Of a stretch of 64,000 nucleotides of DNA, positions 8,438 through 15,791 are shown piece after piece; the first letter of the stretch is position 1; each line of letters opens with the position of its first letter. Origin of the DNA: Acetobacteraceae bacterium H6797 (GTDB lineage: Bacteria; Pseudomonadota; Alphaproteobacteria; Acetobacterales; Acetobacteraceae); the NCBI GenBank assembly GCA_015223225.1, contig JADFCQ010000004.1, positions 310,001-374,000 on the forward strand. The letters are read 5' to 3'. The position numbers and the translations under genes were made by a program. The notes beneath the pieces were generated by a model. It saw only the letters and a program-made list of their open reading frames with translations, ran no database searches and was not told the DNA's origin.

Positions 8438-9517
8438 TTAGAGGCTGCAATCTTCCCAGGCGAAATGCGCGCTCATGACGAGGAGCGCGTTGTAATAGTC
8501 CTGCGCATCCTCGATCAGCGGCAGGGCCCGGTGGCGGCCCTGGCCGTTCATGGCCGCGACCGCGAGGCAGGCTACGGCCTCGATCCCGGCGGGGGCGGCA
8601 TAGGGGGCGATGCCGCCGTCCCGGAGGTCCGCCCAGGCGGGCATGCGGGGGAAGAATTCGGGCTCGAGCCAGAAGCTCGCCGCGGCGGCGACGCAGGGCT
8701 CCTTCGAGAGCCCGGCCCAGACCAGGTTCAGCGGGATGCGCACAGCATCGAAGGAGAAGCGGGGCGGACGGCCGGCGGCGATGCGCGGGCGGCCCACGCC
8801 GCGGGGCAGTTCCAGCCAGTCGGGCGGCAGGCTCCAGCGGCCGTAGCGGGCCTGGCGCATCACCGCGAGCCCGTCGGCGATGAGGCGTGACCAGGCTGGG
8901 TCGGGCAGCAGGACCGAGAGGTCGGCCAGGGCGGGCAGGATATAATAGGAGAGGTTGAGCACCAGCCGGTCGGGGTGGAGGAAGCCTTCGACACCCGGCA
9001 GGAGGAGTGTGTGGTCGGCGGCGGTAATGACGCAGCGGCGCAGGATGTCCTTCGCCATGGCGATGGCGCGGGCGGCATAGGCGGGCTGGCGCCAGCGGAG
9101 GGCGGCCTGTTGCAGCGCCCAGGCGGCGCAGAGATCGCCATCGGTCGCGTTGTTCAGGTCGGAGACGGGCGGAGTGTCGCCGAGGCGGTAGCGCCAGGCG
9201 AAGAGCGTGTCATCCGGGCGGCGAAGGGCGGTGGTCGAGAAGGCGAGGATGCGTTCGAAGGCCGCGCGGTCATCGAAGCGGACGGCCATCAGCAGGCCGA
9301 AGCCCTGGCCCTCGGAATGGGAGATGCCGCCATTGCCGGTGTCGATGATGCGGCCATCGGGCTTGAAATAGCGGGACTTGAAGCTCTCCCAATCCTTGCG
9401 AGCCATGGCCTGGGACATGGGACCACCACGGGGGGCGGGCGCGAGGGGCAGGTCCCGCGCCAGGAGCGGTGGGGCGAGGCAGCTCGCGGCCAGGGCGAGG
9501 AGCGTGCGGCGCTTCAC
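8438..9517 (-). CDS. Glycoside hydrolase family 8 endoglucanase, exported
   Basis: This 359-aa protein starts with a signal peptide (MKRRTLLALAASCLAPPLLA). The GH8 catalytic signature is intact: Glu69 in ISHSEGQGFGLL is the general acid, and Asp126 in NNATDGDLCAAWAL lies in the conserved active-site loop. GH8 enzymes related to BcsZ cut beta-1,4-glucans during bacterial cellulose export. Here no bcsA, bcsB or bcsC is near, so it is an orphan whose substrate may be cellulose or another beta-glucan. It is divergent from an unknown exported protein gene across 101 bases, which could share a promoter region. Confidence 0.9.
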   Translation of the reverse strand: MKRRTLLALAASCLAPPLLARDLPLAPAPRGGPMSQAMARKDWESFKSRYFKPDGRIIDTGNGGISHSEGQGFGLLMAVRFDDRAAFERILAFSTTALRRPDDTLFAWRYRLGDTPPVSDLNNATDGDLCAAWALQQAALRWRQPAYAARAIAMAKDILRRCVITAADHTLLLPGVEGFLHPDRLVLNLSYYILPALADLSVLLPDPAWSRLIADGLAVMRQARYGRWSLPPDWLELPRGVGRPRIAAGRPPRFSFDAVRIPLNLVWAGLSKEPCVAAAASFWLEPEFFPRMPAWADLRDGGIAPYAAPAGIEAVACLAVAAMNGQGRHRALPLIEDAQDYYNALLVMSAHFAWEDCSL

Positions 9518-9618
9518 CGAGCCATGCTCCGGCGGGAGTAAAGGGATGCGAAAGGCGCTTGCTCGAAAGGCGCGATGGAGGCGGATAGTGAGAACCTGTC
9601 GGGCACGGGTCTCGCGAA

Positions 9619-10344
9619 ATGAGACGCTTTGGGACTGATTTCGGCATCGGCTTTCGCGCCTCGCTGACCGCCCTGGTCATGATGGCCCCGGTCATGATGG
9701 CCCCGGTCATGATGGTCTTGCCGGGCGGCGCCGGCGCCGAGCCGGTGGGGCTGCCGCTTTCGCCCCTCGCGGGGGTCGAGAAAATCGCCGCTCCCCTGCC
9801 CTTCCTGCGCGCGTTGAGCGGGCGTATCGCGATGGGCGAGAGCCCGGAGATGGTGCGGGGGCTGCTCGGGAAGTCGGGGCTCGAGGTTTCGGCGGTACAG
9901 AAGCTGCCCTCCGTGAGCGGAGCGCAGCTCGTGGTCGCCTGGCCGAAGGATGTGCCGGGCGAGGAGCCTTGCGCGCCCCGTGCCGCGCCGCTCGAATGCC
10001 CCTCCATCCGTGTGTTCTTCGCCCCCGACGGGCATGGGCGGATGCGGAGCCGGCGGATCGAGATTTTCGATACCATGAATGGCGGGGGGCAGGCCGGGAT
10101 GAACGCCGGCATGTTGCGGGCGGCGCTGGAGGCGCGGCTGGGGCCGCCGGATGCGGTGCGCGAGACCGATGATCTGGCGCGCGGCGGGCCGAGGCGGCTT
10201 GTCACCCTGCTCTGGCGTGAGGAAGGGCGAGAGGCGCTGGAGGCCGTGATGGTCTTCGAGCGCGGGCCGGGCATCGGGACCGGGCCGGACAGCCAGCCGC
10301 TCGGCCTGGCCTTGCGGCTCAGCCTGGATACGCCGGACGAATGA
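9619..10344 (+). CDS. Exported protein of unknown function
   Basis: No family was recognised. The 241-aa product has an N-terminal hydrophobic export signal that is itself built from a tandem VMMAP repeat (residues about 20-32), with likely cleavage near GAGA-EP. The mature part is mixed alpha/beta. It contains two Cys in EEPCAPRAAPLECPS that could form a disulfide, and an FFAPDGHGRMRSRRIEIF segment that looks like a beta-hairpin. It is divergent from the GH8 gene and lies upstream of the penicillin-binding protein gene by 192 bases. A periplasmic role is inferred from the signal only. Confidence 0.7.
   Translation: MRRFGTDFGIGFRASLTALVMMAPVMMAPVMMVLPGGAGAEPVGLPLSPLAGVEKIAAPLPFLRALSGRIAMGESPEMVRGLLGKSGLEVSAVQKLPSVSGAQLVVAWPKDVPGEEPCAPRAAPLECPSIRVFFAPDGHGRMRSRRIEIFDTMNGGGQAGMNAGMLRAALEARLGPPDAVRETDDLARGGPRRLVTLLWREEGREALEAVMVFERGPGIGTGPDSQPLGLALRLSLDTPDE
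9675..9715 (+). repeat. Tandem 15-bp repeat inside a signal-peptide coding region
   Basis: The unit GGTCATGATGGCCCC occurs at 9675-9689 and 9690-9704, and an 11-base partial copy follows at 9705-9715. Being a multiple of three it adds VMMAP units to the hydrophobic core of the signal peptide without a frameshift. Confidence 0.9.
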
Positions 10345-10443
10345 CGGGCAGCGGCTCATGACGTTTTCCCTCGGCGAGGCCCCGGCTTGATCTGGGGGGC
10401 CATCGCACCCTGGGAGAATGGCGCGCTGAATGGCGGGCCGGGG

Positions 10444-10457
10444 TTGATCTGCATCAA
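10444..10457. promoter_or_regulatory. Perfect FNR/FixK/Anr-type box
   Basis: TTGATCTGCATCAA is an exact TTGAT-N4-ATCAA palindrome, the site bound by oxygen-responsive Crp/Fnr regulators. Its centre is 86 bases before the penicillin-binding protein start and 106 bases after the preceding stop. A downstream start site near 10492 would place it at -41.5. The match is seen directly; binding is inferred. Confidence 0.5.
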
Positions 10458-10536
10458 GCAGGCATCAATTTCTTCTCCGGAATGGCTTGCCGTATCGAGG
10501 CGTGAGGTGGCGGCAGGGGCGTGTTAGACAAGCGCG

Positions 10537-12441
10537 ATGCCTCGCCAGACGACCGCCCCGACTCGCGCCGCTGATCCGCGCGGTGCCGCTTCTCGCGGCG
10601 GCGCTCCCCGCCGTGCCGGGCGGAAGGCGGCGGCGGGCGACTGGTTCCCGATGCCGGATATGACGCCGCAGGCGCTCAAGCGCGGCAAAGGCTTCTGGCG
10701 CTGGCTCAGGCTCGGGCTGCTGATGGGAATCTGGGGCACGCTGGGCCTCGCGCTCACGCTGCTCTTCTTCGTCTGGGACATGCCGGGGCCGGAGCAGGCG
10801 CTGGCGGCGACGCGGCGGCCCTCGGTGACGCTGGAGGCGGGCGATGGGCGGCTGCTGGCCACCTCGGGCGATCTCTACGGCGACACGGTGCGGCTGAAGG
10901 ACCTGCCGGATTACGTGCCCAAGGCGCTGATGGCCATCGAGGACCGGCGCTTCCGGCAGCATTTCGGCATCGATCTCATGGGGCTGGCGCGGGCGGCCTG
11001 GGCCAATCTGACGGCCGGGCGCGTGGTGCAGGGCGGCTCCACGCTCACGCAGCAATTGGCGAAGAACCTGTTCCTGAGCCCGGAGCGGCATTTCAGGCGC
11101 AAGGTGCAGGAGGCGCTGCTGGCGCTCTGGCTGGAAAGCCGCTTCACCAAAGATCAGTTGATGGAGATCTATCTGAACCGCGTCTATCTCGGCGCGGGGA
11201 CCTATGGAATCGACGCGGCGTCGCGCCTCTATTTCGGCGTGCCGGCGAAGCAGCTCTCGCTCTGGCAGGCGGCGATGCTGGCGGGGCTGCCCAAGGCCCC
11301 TTCCCGGCTCAATCCGCGCGTGGACCCGGATGCGGCGATGCGGCGGGCGCAGGAAGTGCTCGAGGCCATGGCCGATGCGGGGATGATCACCAGCCGCCAG
11401 GCGGTGGCCGAGGGGGAGCGCATGGCCTTCCCGCCCCGGCTCTCGCGCGATGCGGGCTGGTTCGCCGATTGGGTGCAGGACGGGCTGGCGGATAGCTTCC
11501 CCGGTTCAGGCGACCTGGTGCTGCGCACGACGCTCGACCTGCGGCTGCAGGCGATCGTGGAGCAGAAGCTGGAGGCGATGCTGGCCGGGCGCGGGGTGCG
11601 CGGCGATGTGCGGCAGGGCGCGGTTGTGGTGATGGAGGCGGCGACGGGGGCCGTGAAGGCCATGGCGGGCGGGCGGGACTACCGGACCAGCCAGTTCAAC
11701 CGCGCGACCCAGGCGCGGCGGCAGCCGGGCTCCTCCTTCAAGCCGATCGTCTATCTGGGGGCGCTGGAACAGGGCGCGATGCCGGATGAGATGGTGGCCG
11801 ATACGCCGCTGAGCATCAGGGGCTGGTCGCCGGGCAATGGGCATTGGCAGGCGCGCGGGCAGATCACGCTGGAGGAGGCGCTGGCCCATAGCGTGAATAC
11901 GGCGGCCGTGCGCGTGTTGGCGCGCGCGGGGGGGCCGCGCGAGGTGGTGGCGCTGGCGCAGCGGCTGGGGCTGCCGGGGCCCTTCAAGCTCGACGGTTCC
12001 ATCGCGCTCGGCACCTCGGAGGTGACGCTGCTCGACATGGTCACGGTCTATGCCGAGATCGCCAATGGCGGGATGAAGGTGGAGCCCTTCGGCATTGCGC
12101 GGGCGCGGAGCGATGGGCAGGTGCTGGCGGTGGCGAACCCGGAGCGCGAGCGCGTGGCGCCGGCCGACGATATGGCGGCGCTGCGGCGGATGATGGAGGC
12201 CGTGGTCAATCGCGGCACAGGCCGGGCGGCGGCGCTGCCGGGGCGCGTGGTGGCGGGCAAGACGGGCACGACGCAGGATTCGCGCGATGCCTGGTTCATC
12301 GGCTTCACGGGCGGGCTGGTGATGGGCGTGTGGCTCGGCAATGACGATGCGACGCCGATGAATGAGGTGAATGGCGGCACGCTGCCGGCGGTGCTGTTCC
12401 ACGATATCCTGGCGACCTATCTCGGGGGAGAACGCGAGTGA
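10537..12441 (+). CDS. Class A penicillin-binding protein (transglycosylase/transpeptidase)
   Basis: This 634-aa bifunctional enzyme polymerises and cross-links peptidoglycan. Order: basic cytoplasmic tail (1-50), one membrane span (about 57-80), and a GT51 transglycosylase domain with Glu135 in IEDRRFRQHFGID, GGSTLTQQLAKN near 166, and the SRFTKDQLMEIYLN segment. The transpeptidase domain follows with Ser399-x-x-Lys402 (SSFK), SVN near 452 and Lys575-Thr-Gly. All key residues are present. It is shorter than E. coli PBP1a and lacks the OB-fold insert, resembling the compact PBP1 group of alphaproteobacteria. Its stop overlaps the GTG start of the next gene (GTGA). A perfect FNR-type box lies upstream. 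Confidence 0.95.
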   Translation: MPRQTTAPTRAADPRGAASRGGAPRRAGRKAAAGDWFPMPDMTPQALKRGKGFWRWLRLGLLMGIWGTLGLALTLLFFVWDMPGPEQALAATRRPSVTLEAGDGRLLATSGDLYGDTVRLKDLPDYVPKALMAIEDRRFRQHFGIDLMGLARAAWANLTAGRVVQGGSTLTQQLAKNLFLSPERHFRRKVQEALLALWLESRFTKDQLMEIYLNRVYLGAGTYGIDAASRLYFGVPAKQLSLWQAAMLAGLPKAPSRLNPRVDPDAAMRRAQEVLEAMADAGMITSRQAVAEGERMAFPPRLSRDAGWFADWVQDGLADSFPGSGDLVLRTTLDLRLQAIVEQKLEAMLAGRGVRGDVRQGAVVVMEAATGAVKAMAGGRDYRTSQFNRATQARRQPGSSFKPIVYLGALEQGAMPDEMVADTPLSIRGWSPGNGHWQARGQITLEEALAHSVNTAAVRVLARAGGPREVVALAQRLGLPGPFKLDGSIALGTSEVTLLDMVTVYAEIANGGMKVEPFGIARARSDGQVLAVANPERERVAPADDMAALRRMMEAVVNRGTGRAAALPGRVVAGKTGTTQDSRDAWFIGFTGGLVMGVWLGNDDATPMNEVNGGTLPAVLFHDILATYLGGERE

Positions 12442-12989
12442 GCGAGGCGGGCGAGGCCATGCTGGCGCTGGGCCGGCCGGTGGCCCATGCGATGAACAAC
12501 GCCATGATGGTGCTGCTGATGAACCTGGAGGCCCTGGCGCGCGACCTGCCGCCGGAGACGCCGGGCGGGCGGCGGCTGGAACGGGCGATGCTGGGGGCGC
12601 AGCAGATGCGCGGGCTGATGGGCGGGCTGCTGGCCCTCGCCCGGGCGCCGGAAATCCGCGAGGAGGCCGGGGCCAAGGCGCTGGCGGAGATGCGGCCGCT
12701 GCTGGAACTGGCCATGGGCCGGGCGGGCGGCGTGGCGATCGAGGCGCCGCGCGGGGGAGCGATCCTCCGCCTCGCGCGGCCGGCGCTGGATCTCGCGCTG
12801 GTCGGGCTGGCGCGGCAGGCGGCGGGGCTGCCGAAGGAGGCGCGGCTGACGCTCTCCTTGGCGCCTGCCGAGGGCGGCGGGGCCTGGCTGGCGATGCATC
12901 CGGCGCCCGAGGGCGAGGCGCGGGCGGCTTTCGAGGCGCTGGGCGAGATGCGCGCCGAGGGCGACGGGCTCGCCCTGCGGCTCGGTTAG
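12438..12989 (+). CDS. Histidine-kinase-like protein with dimerisation helix but no clear ATPase motifs
   Basis: The function is not recognised. The 183-aa protein begins with a helical segment, RPVAHAMNNAMMVLLMNLEALA, that resembles the H-box helix of HWE/HisKA kinases (HDFNN-type), with His17 in the phospho-acceptor position. A second helix, ERAMLGAQQMRGLMGGLLALAR, completes a two-helix hairpin. The rest (about 90-183) has the size of a shortened HATPase domain, but no N, G1 or G2 box is visible. It could be a ChpT-like phosphotransferase or a decayed kinase. GTG at 12438 overlaps the PBP stop by four bases, so it is translated with the cell-wall enzyme. Confidence 0.6.
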   Translation: MSEAGEAMLALGRPVAHAMNNAMMVLLMNLEALARDLPPETPGGRRLERAMLGAQQMRGLMGGLLALARAPEIREEAGAKALAEMRPLLELAMGRAGGVAIEAPRGGAILRLARPALDLALVGLARQAAGLPKEARLTLSLAPAEGGGAWLAMHPAPEGEARAAFEALGEMRAEGDGLALRLG

Positions 12990-13080
12990 GGCGGCCTGCC
13001 CCCGCTCGGTCAACGGGCGCGGCTCGCCGGTTGCTGACCCGGCTCTCTTGGCCTGGTTCTCTGACTTGCTCGATGACGCC

Positions 13081-13106
13081 CGGTTCGGGGCTCCGGTTCG
13101 GGGCTC
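13081..13106 (+). repeat. Tandem duplication of a 13-bp unit
   Basis: CGGTTCGGGGCTC occurs twice without a gap in the 185-base space between two convergent genes. No clear hairpin or T run accompanies it. Confidence 0.8.
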
Positions 13107-13174
13107 GGTGAGCAGGGCGGCTCTGCACGCTTGGTGAGCCCGGCTTGGCGGGCACGGGCATTGGCCGGGCCCGG

Positions 13175-14110
13175 TCAGCCGCGCGCCGTCTCGTAGGCCA
13201 GGGCGGCGGCGGCGAGATCCTCACCGGCCCAGCCGACGGATTTGAAGAGCGTGATCTCCTCGGCCGAAGTGCGGCCGGGATGGGTGCCGCGCGTCAGGGC
13301 GAAGAGATCGGCCACGACGTGCTCCTTGCCGATGGCGCCTTCGGCGATGGCCTGAACGACATCCCCCGCCTCGGCCAGGCCGCCGGCCATGGTATCGACT
13401 GTGACGGTGGCGCGGGCGAGCAGCGCGCCGTCGCTCTCGCGCATCGTGGGGCGGAAGGCGCCGATCAGGTCGATATGCGTGCCGGGCGAGACTTCGGCGC
13501 CCTTGATCAGCGGCGTGGTGGAGAGGGTGGCGGCGGTGACGATGTCGAAGCCCGCGGGGTTAAGCCGGTCGGTCGCGGTGACGGGCAGGCCATGGGCGCG
13601 AAGCTCGGCGGCGGCGGCCTCGGCGGCCTCCAGGCGGCGGGCCCAGAGGGTGATCTCGGCGAGGTCGAAGGCCTGGGCATAGGCCTCGGCGGCCGCGCGG
13701 GCCACCTTGCCGGCGCCGACCACCAGCAGGCGGCGGCTATCGGGCCGGGCGAGATAGCGCGCGGCGAGGACGGAGGCGGCGGCGGTGCGGCGGTCGGTCA
13801 ATTCGCCGCCATGGAGCATGGCCAGCGGCTCGCCCGTCTCGCCATTCGAGAGGATATAGACCGCGTTGACGGCCGGGAGGCGCTTCACGGCATTGCCGGG
13901 GGCCACATGGACGATCTTCACGCCGGTATAGCGATGCGGCAGCCATGCTGGCATCAGGAGCAGCGAGCCCTGATCTGCCTCTTCCTGCGGCAGAGGATGG
14001 AAATGGCGCAGCGGCGCTTCGCAGCCCTCGCGGAAGACGGCTTCCAGCGCCTCGCCCAGTTTCGCCCAGGGCAAGGCGGCTTTGACCGCTTCGAGGTCCA
14101 TCGTCAGCAT
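13175..14110 (-). CDS. Ornithine cyclodeaminase / mu-crystallin family protein
   Basis: This 311-aa NAD(P)-dependent enzyme of the OCD/mu-crystallin family has an N-terminal substrate domain with KIVHVAPGNAVKRLPAVNAVYIL near residues 65-90. Its Rossmann fold follows, with LLVVGAGKVARAAAEAYA near 128-145 and THIDLIGAFRPTMRESD near 212-228. Members convert ornithine to proline or reduce cyclic imino acids such as delta-1-pyrroline-2-carboxylate; which reaction applies cannot be decided here. The first methionine could equally be MDLEAVK, three codons in. It is divergent from the aap amino-acid transporter operon, which suits a role in amino-acid use. Confidence 0.88.
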   Translation of the reverse strand: MLTMDLEAVKAALPWAKLGEALEAVFREGCEAPLRHFHPLPQEEADQGSLLLMPAWLPHRYTGVKIVHVAPGNAVKRLPAVNAVYILSNGETGEPLAMLHGGELTDRRTAAASVLAARYLARPDSRRLLVVGAGKVARAAAEAYAQAFDLAEITLWARRLEAAEAAAAELRAHGLPVTATDRLNPAGFDIVTAATLSTTPLIKGAEVSPGTHIDLIGAFRPTMRESDGALLARATVTVDTMAGGLAEAGDVVQAIAEGAIGKEHVVADLFALTRGTHPGRTSAEEITLFKSVGWAGEDLAAAALAYETARG

Positions 14111-14197
14111 CGCCGCGTCATCCTTTCATCAACCGGGCCGGGCGAAGGTTTGGCATCGCGAGGCCAGGGTGAAAAGGTGGCGGTGACGCCTGCGCTA

Positions 14198-14212
14198 TGG
14201 CCCGGCATTTGC
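14198..14212 (+). promoter_or_regulatory. Candidate sigma-54 promoter far upstream of aapJ
   Basis: TGGCCC-GGCAT-TTGC matches the sigma-54 consensus TGGCAC-N5-TTGC with one mismatch and correct GG-N10-GC spacing. It lies 371 bases before the aapJ start, so transcription would make a leader of about 360 bases. Nitrogen control of this amino-acid importer would make sense, but that is inference. Confidence 0.4.
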
Positions 14213-14381
14213 TTGGCCTTCCATTCATTCCACTGATCGGTCCATAACCAATCCGGATAGCTTGCCGATTTGTCGGCAAGGCTCCCCGGGGCCGGGCGGG
14301 CGACGCGGTATCAGCGGAATTCGTAGGAAAAGCCCCGCGTGAGGCACAGGAGCAGCGAACTGTATTTGCACTAACGGCAAA

Positions 14382-14562
14382 GGCCCTTTAACGGGGCCGT
14401 GTAGCCAGGAGATGGCTCCTCCGATTCAGGCGCATGGCCTAGGCGGAACCTTCTCCGGGCCAACCTCCGCCCCAAAGGCGGGGACCAGCGCCGGCAACGG
14501 GAGCCGGCGTTACAGGCCCGGCCTTTCTATGCCGGGTCGCATGCCGCTTGGCGGACATGCCG
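14382..14562 (+). promoter_or_regulatory. Highly structured leader of the aap operon
   Basis: The 472-base gap before aapJ has no gene. Its downstream half holds consecutive inverted repeats: GGCCC/GGGCC (14382-14398), CCGCC/GGCGG (14467-14481), CGCCGGC/GCCGGCG (14489-14509), GGCCCGGC/GCCGGGTC (14515-14538), and a bulged GCATG/CATGC helix (about 14539-14560). The aapJ ribosome binding site (GGGGAGA) follows. No riboswitch class known to me fits. It may be an attenuator or a stabilising 5' UTR. Confidence 0.45.
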
Positions 14563-14582
14563 ATACACACGGGGAGAGTAGA

Positions 14583-15620
14583 ATGATGTCACTTCGGCAG
14601 TTCATGATGGGCGCGATCGGCGCGGTGGGCATTGCCCTGCCGGCCCTCGCGCAGACGCCGGCACCGGCCACGGGCAGCCCGACCTTCGACGCCGTCAAGG
14701 CGCGCGGGACCCTGGTTTGCGGCGTCAATACCGGCCTCGCCGGCTTCGCCCAGCCCGATAGCCGCGGCGAGTGGAAGGGTTTCGACGTGGATTTCTGCCG
14801 CGCCGTCGCGGTGGCCATGTTCAATGACCCGACCAAGGTTCGCTTCGTGCCGACCACGGCGCAGAGCCGCTTCACGGCGCTTCAGTCGGGCGAGGTGGAC
14901 ATCCTCTCGCGCAACACGACCTGGACGCTGTCGCGCGACACGAGCCTCGGCTTCGATTTCGGCGGCATCACCTTCTATGACGGCCAGGGCTTCATGGTGA
15001 AGGCGAGCAGCGGCGTGAAGTCGGCCAAGGAGCTGGATGGCGCGACGATCTGCGTGCAGCCGGGCACCACGACCGAGCAGAACCTGACCGACTGGGCCCG
15101 CTCGGCCAATATCAAGTTCACCCCGGTGGTGATCGAGCGTCTGGAAGAGCTGGTGAGCGCCTATGTCTCCGGCCGCTGCGACGCCTATACGACCGATACC
15201 TCGGGCCTGGCCGCGACGCGCTCCGCCCAGCCGAACCCCGCCGAGCATGTGATCCTGCCGGAGGTCATCTCCAAGGAGCCGCTGGGCCCGCTCGTGCGCC
15301 ATGGCGACCAGCGCTGGGCCGACCTCGTCCGCTGGGTGCATTTCTCGATGGTGAGCGCCGAGGAATTCGGCATCACGAGCCAGAATGTCGACCAGGCCAA
15401 GGCCAGCGACAACCGCCCCGACGTGCAGCGCCTGCTGGGCCGCAATGGCGACCTGGGCCAGATGCTGGGCGTTTCCAACGACTGGGCGGCCAATATCATC
15501 AAGAAGGTCGGCAATTACGGTGAGGTCTTCGACCGCAACCTGACGCCCATCGGCCTGCAGCGCGGCCCGAACGCGCTCTGGACCAAGGGTGGCCTGCAAT
15601 ACGCGCCGCCGGCGCGCTGA
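14583..15620 (+). CDS. aapJ: General L-amino acid ABC transporter, periplasmic binding protein
   Basis: AapJ (345 aa) binds a broad range of L-amino acids in the periplasm. The start MMSLRQFMMGAIGAVGIALPALAQ is a signal peptide preceded by GGGAG at 14571-14575, which decides against an upstream in-frame codon at 14412. The mature protein has the SBP_bac_3 fold: LVCGVNTGLAGFAQPDSRGEWKGFDVDFCRAVA near residue 40, RFTALQSGEVDILSRNTTWT near 95, and a C-terminal region with LLGRNGDLGQMLGVSNDWA typical of the AapJ/BztA subgroup. It is the first gene of a complete aapJQMP operon, with a hairpin after its stop. Confidence 0.95.
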   Translation: MMSLRQFMMGAIGAVGIALPALAQTPAPATGSPTFDAVKARGTLVCGVNTGLAGFAQPDSRGEWKGFDVDFCRAVAVAMFNDPTKVRFVPTTAQSRFTALQSGEVDILSRNTTWTLSRDTSLGFDFGGITFYDGQGFMVKASSGVKSAKELDGATICVQPGTTTEQNLTDWARSANIKFTPVVIERLEELVSAYVSGRCDAYTTDTSGLAATRSAQPNPAEHVILPEVISKEPLGPLVRHGDQRWADLVRWVHFSMVSAEEFGITSQNVDQAKASDNRPDVQRLLGRNGDLGQMLGVSNDWAANIIKKVGNYGEVFDRNLTPIGLQRGPNALWTKGGLQYAPPAR

Positions 15621-15626
15621 CGATAT

Positions 15627-15654
15627 GGGACGGGCCTTCTTCCGGGGCCCGCCC
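15627..15654 (+). terminator. Hairpin between aapJ and aapQ, probable attenuator
   Basis: GGGACGGGCC and GGCCCGCCC pair into a nine-base-pair stem with a single A bulge, eight bases after the aapJ stop codon. No T run follows. Hairpins here are common in binding-protein operons, where they protect the 3' end of the abundant binding-protein message and lower permease expression. Confidence 0.5.
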
Positions 15655-15791
15655 CGATGACGGCCGCGGCGGCAACGGCGCGGCCCCAGAGACTGGTCAA
15701 ACTTGGCACCGATACCCGAACCAAGACGACCGCCGGATAAGCACCACCCTTCGCACCAAGATTCGCCACATGATTTCAGGGGCTTCCGCCG

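Noticed and set aside
14236..14582. Possible tRNA or small ORF in the aapJ leader
   Set aside because: No cloverleaf with a T-loop GTTCGA and acceptor stem could be built, and no ORF with a ribosome site was found.
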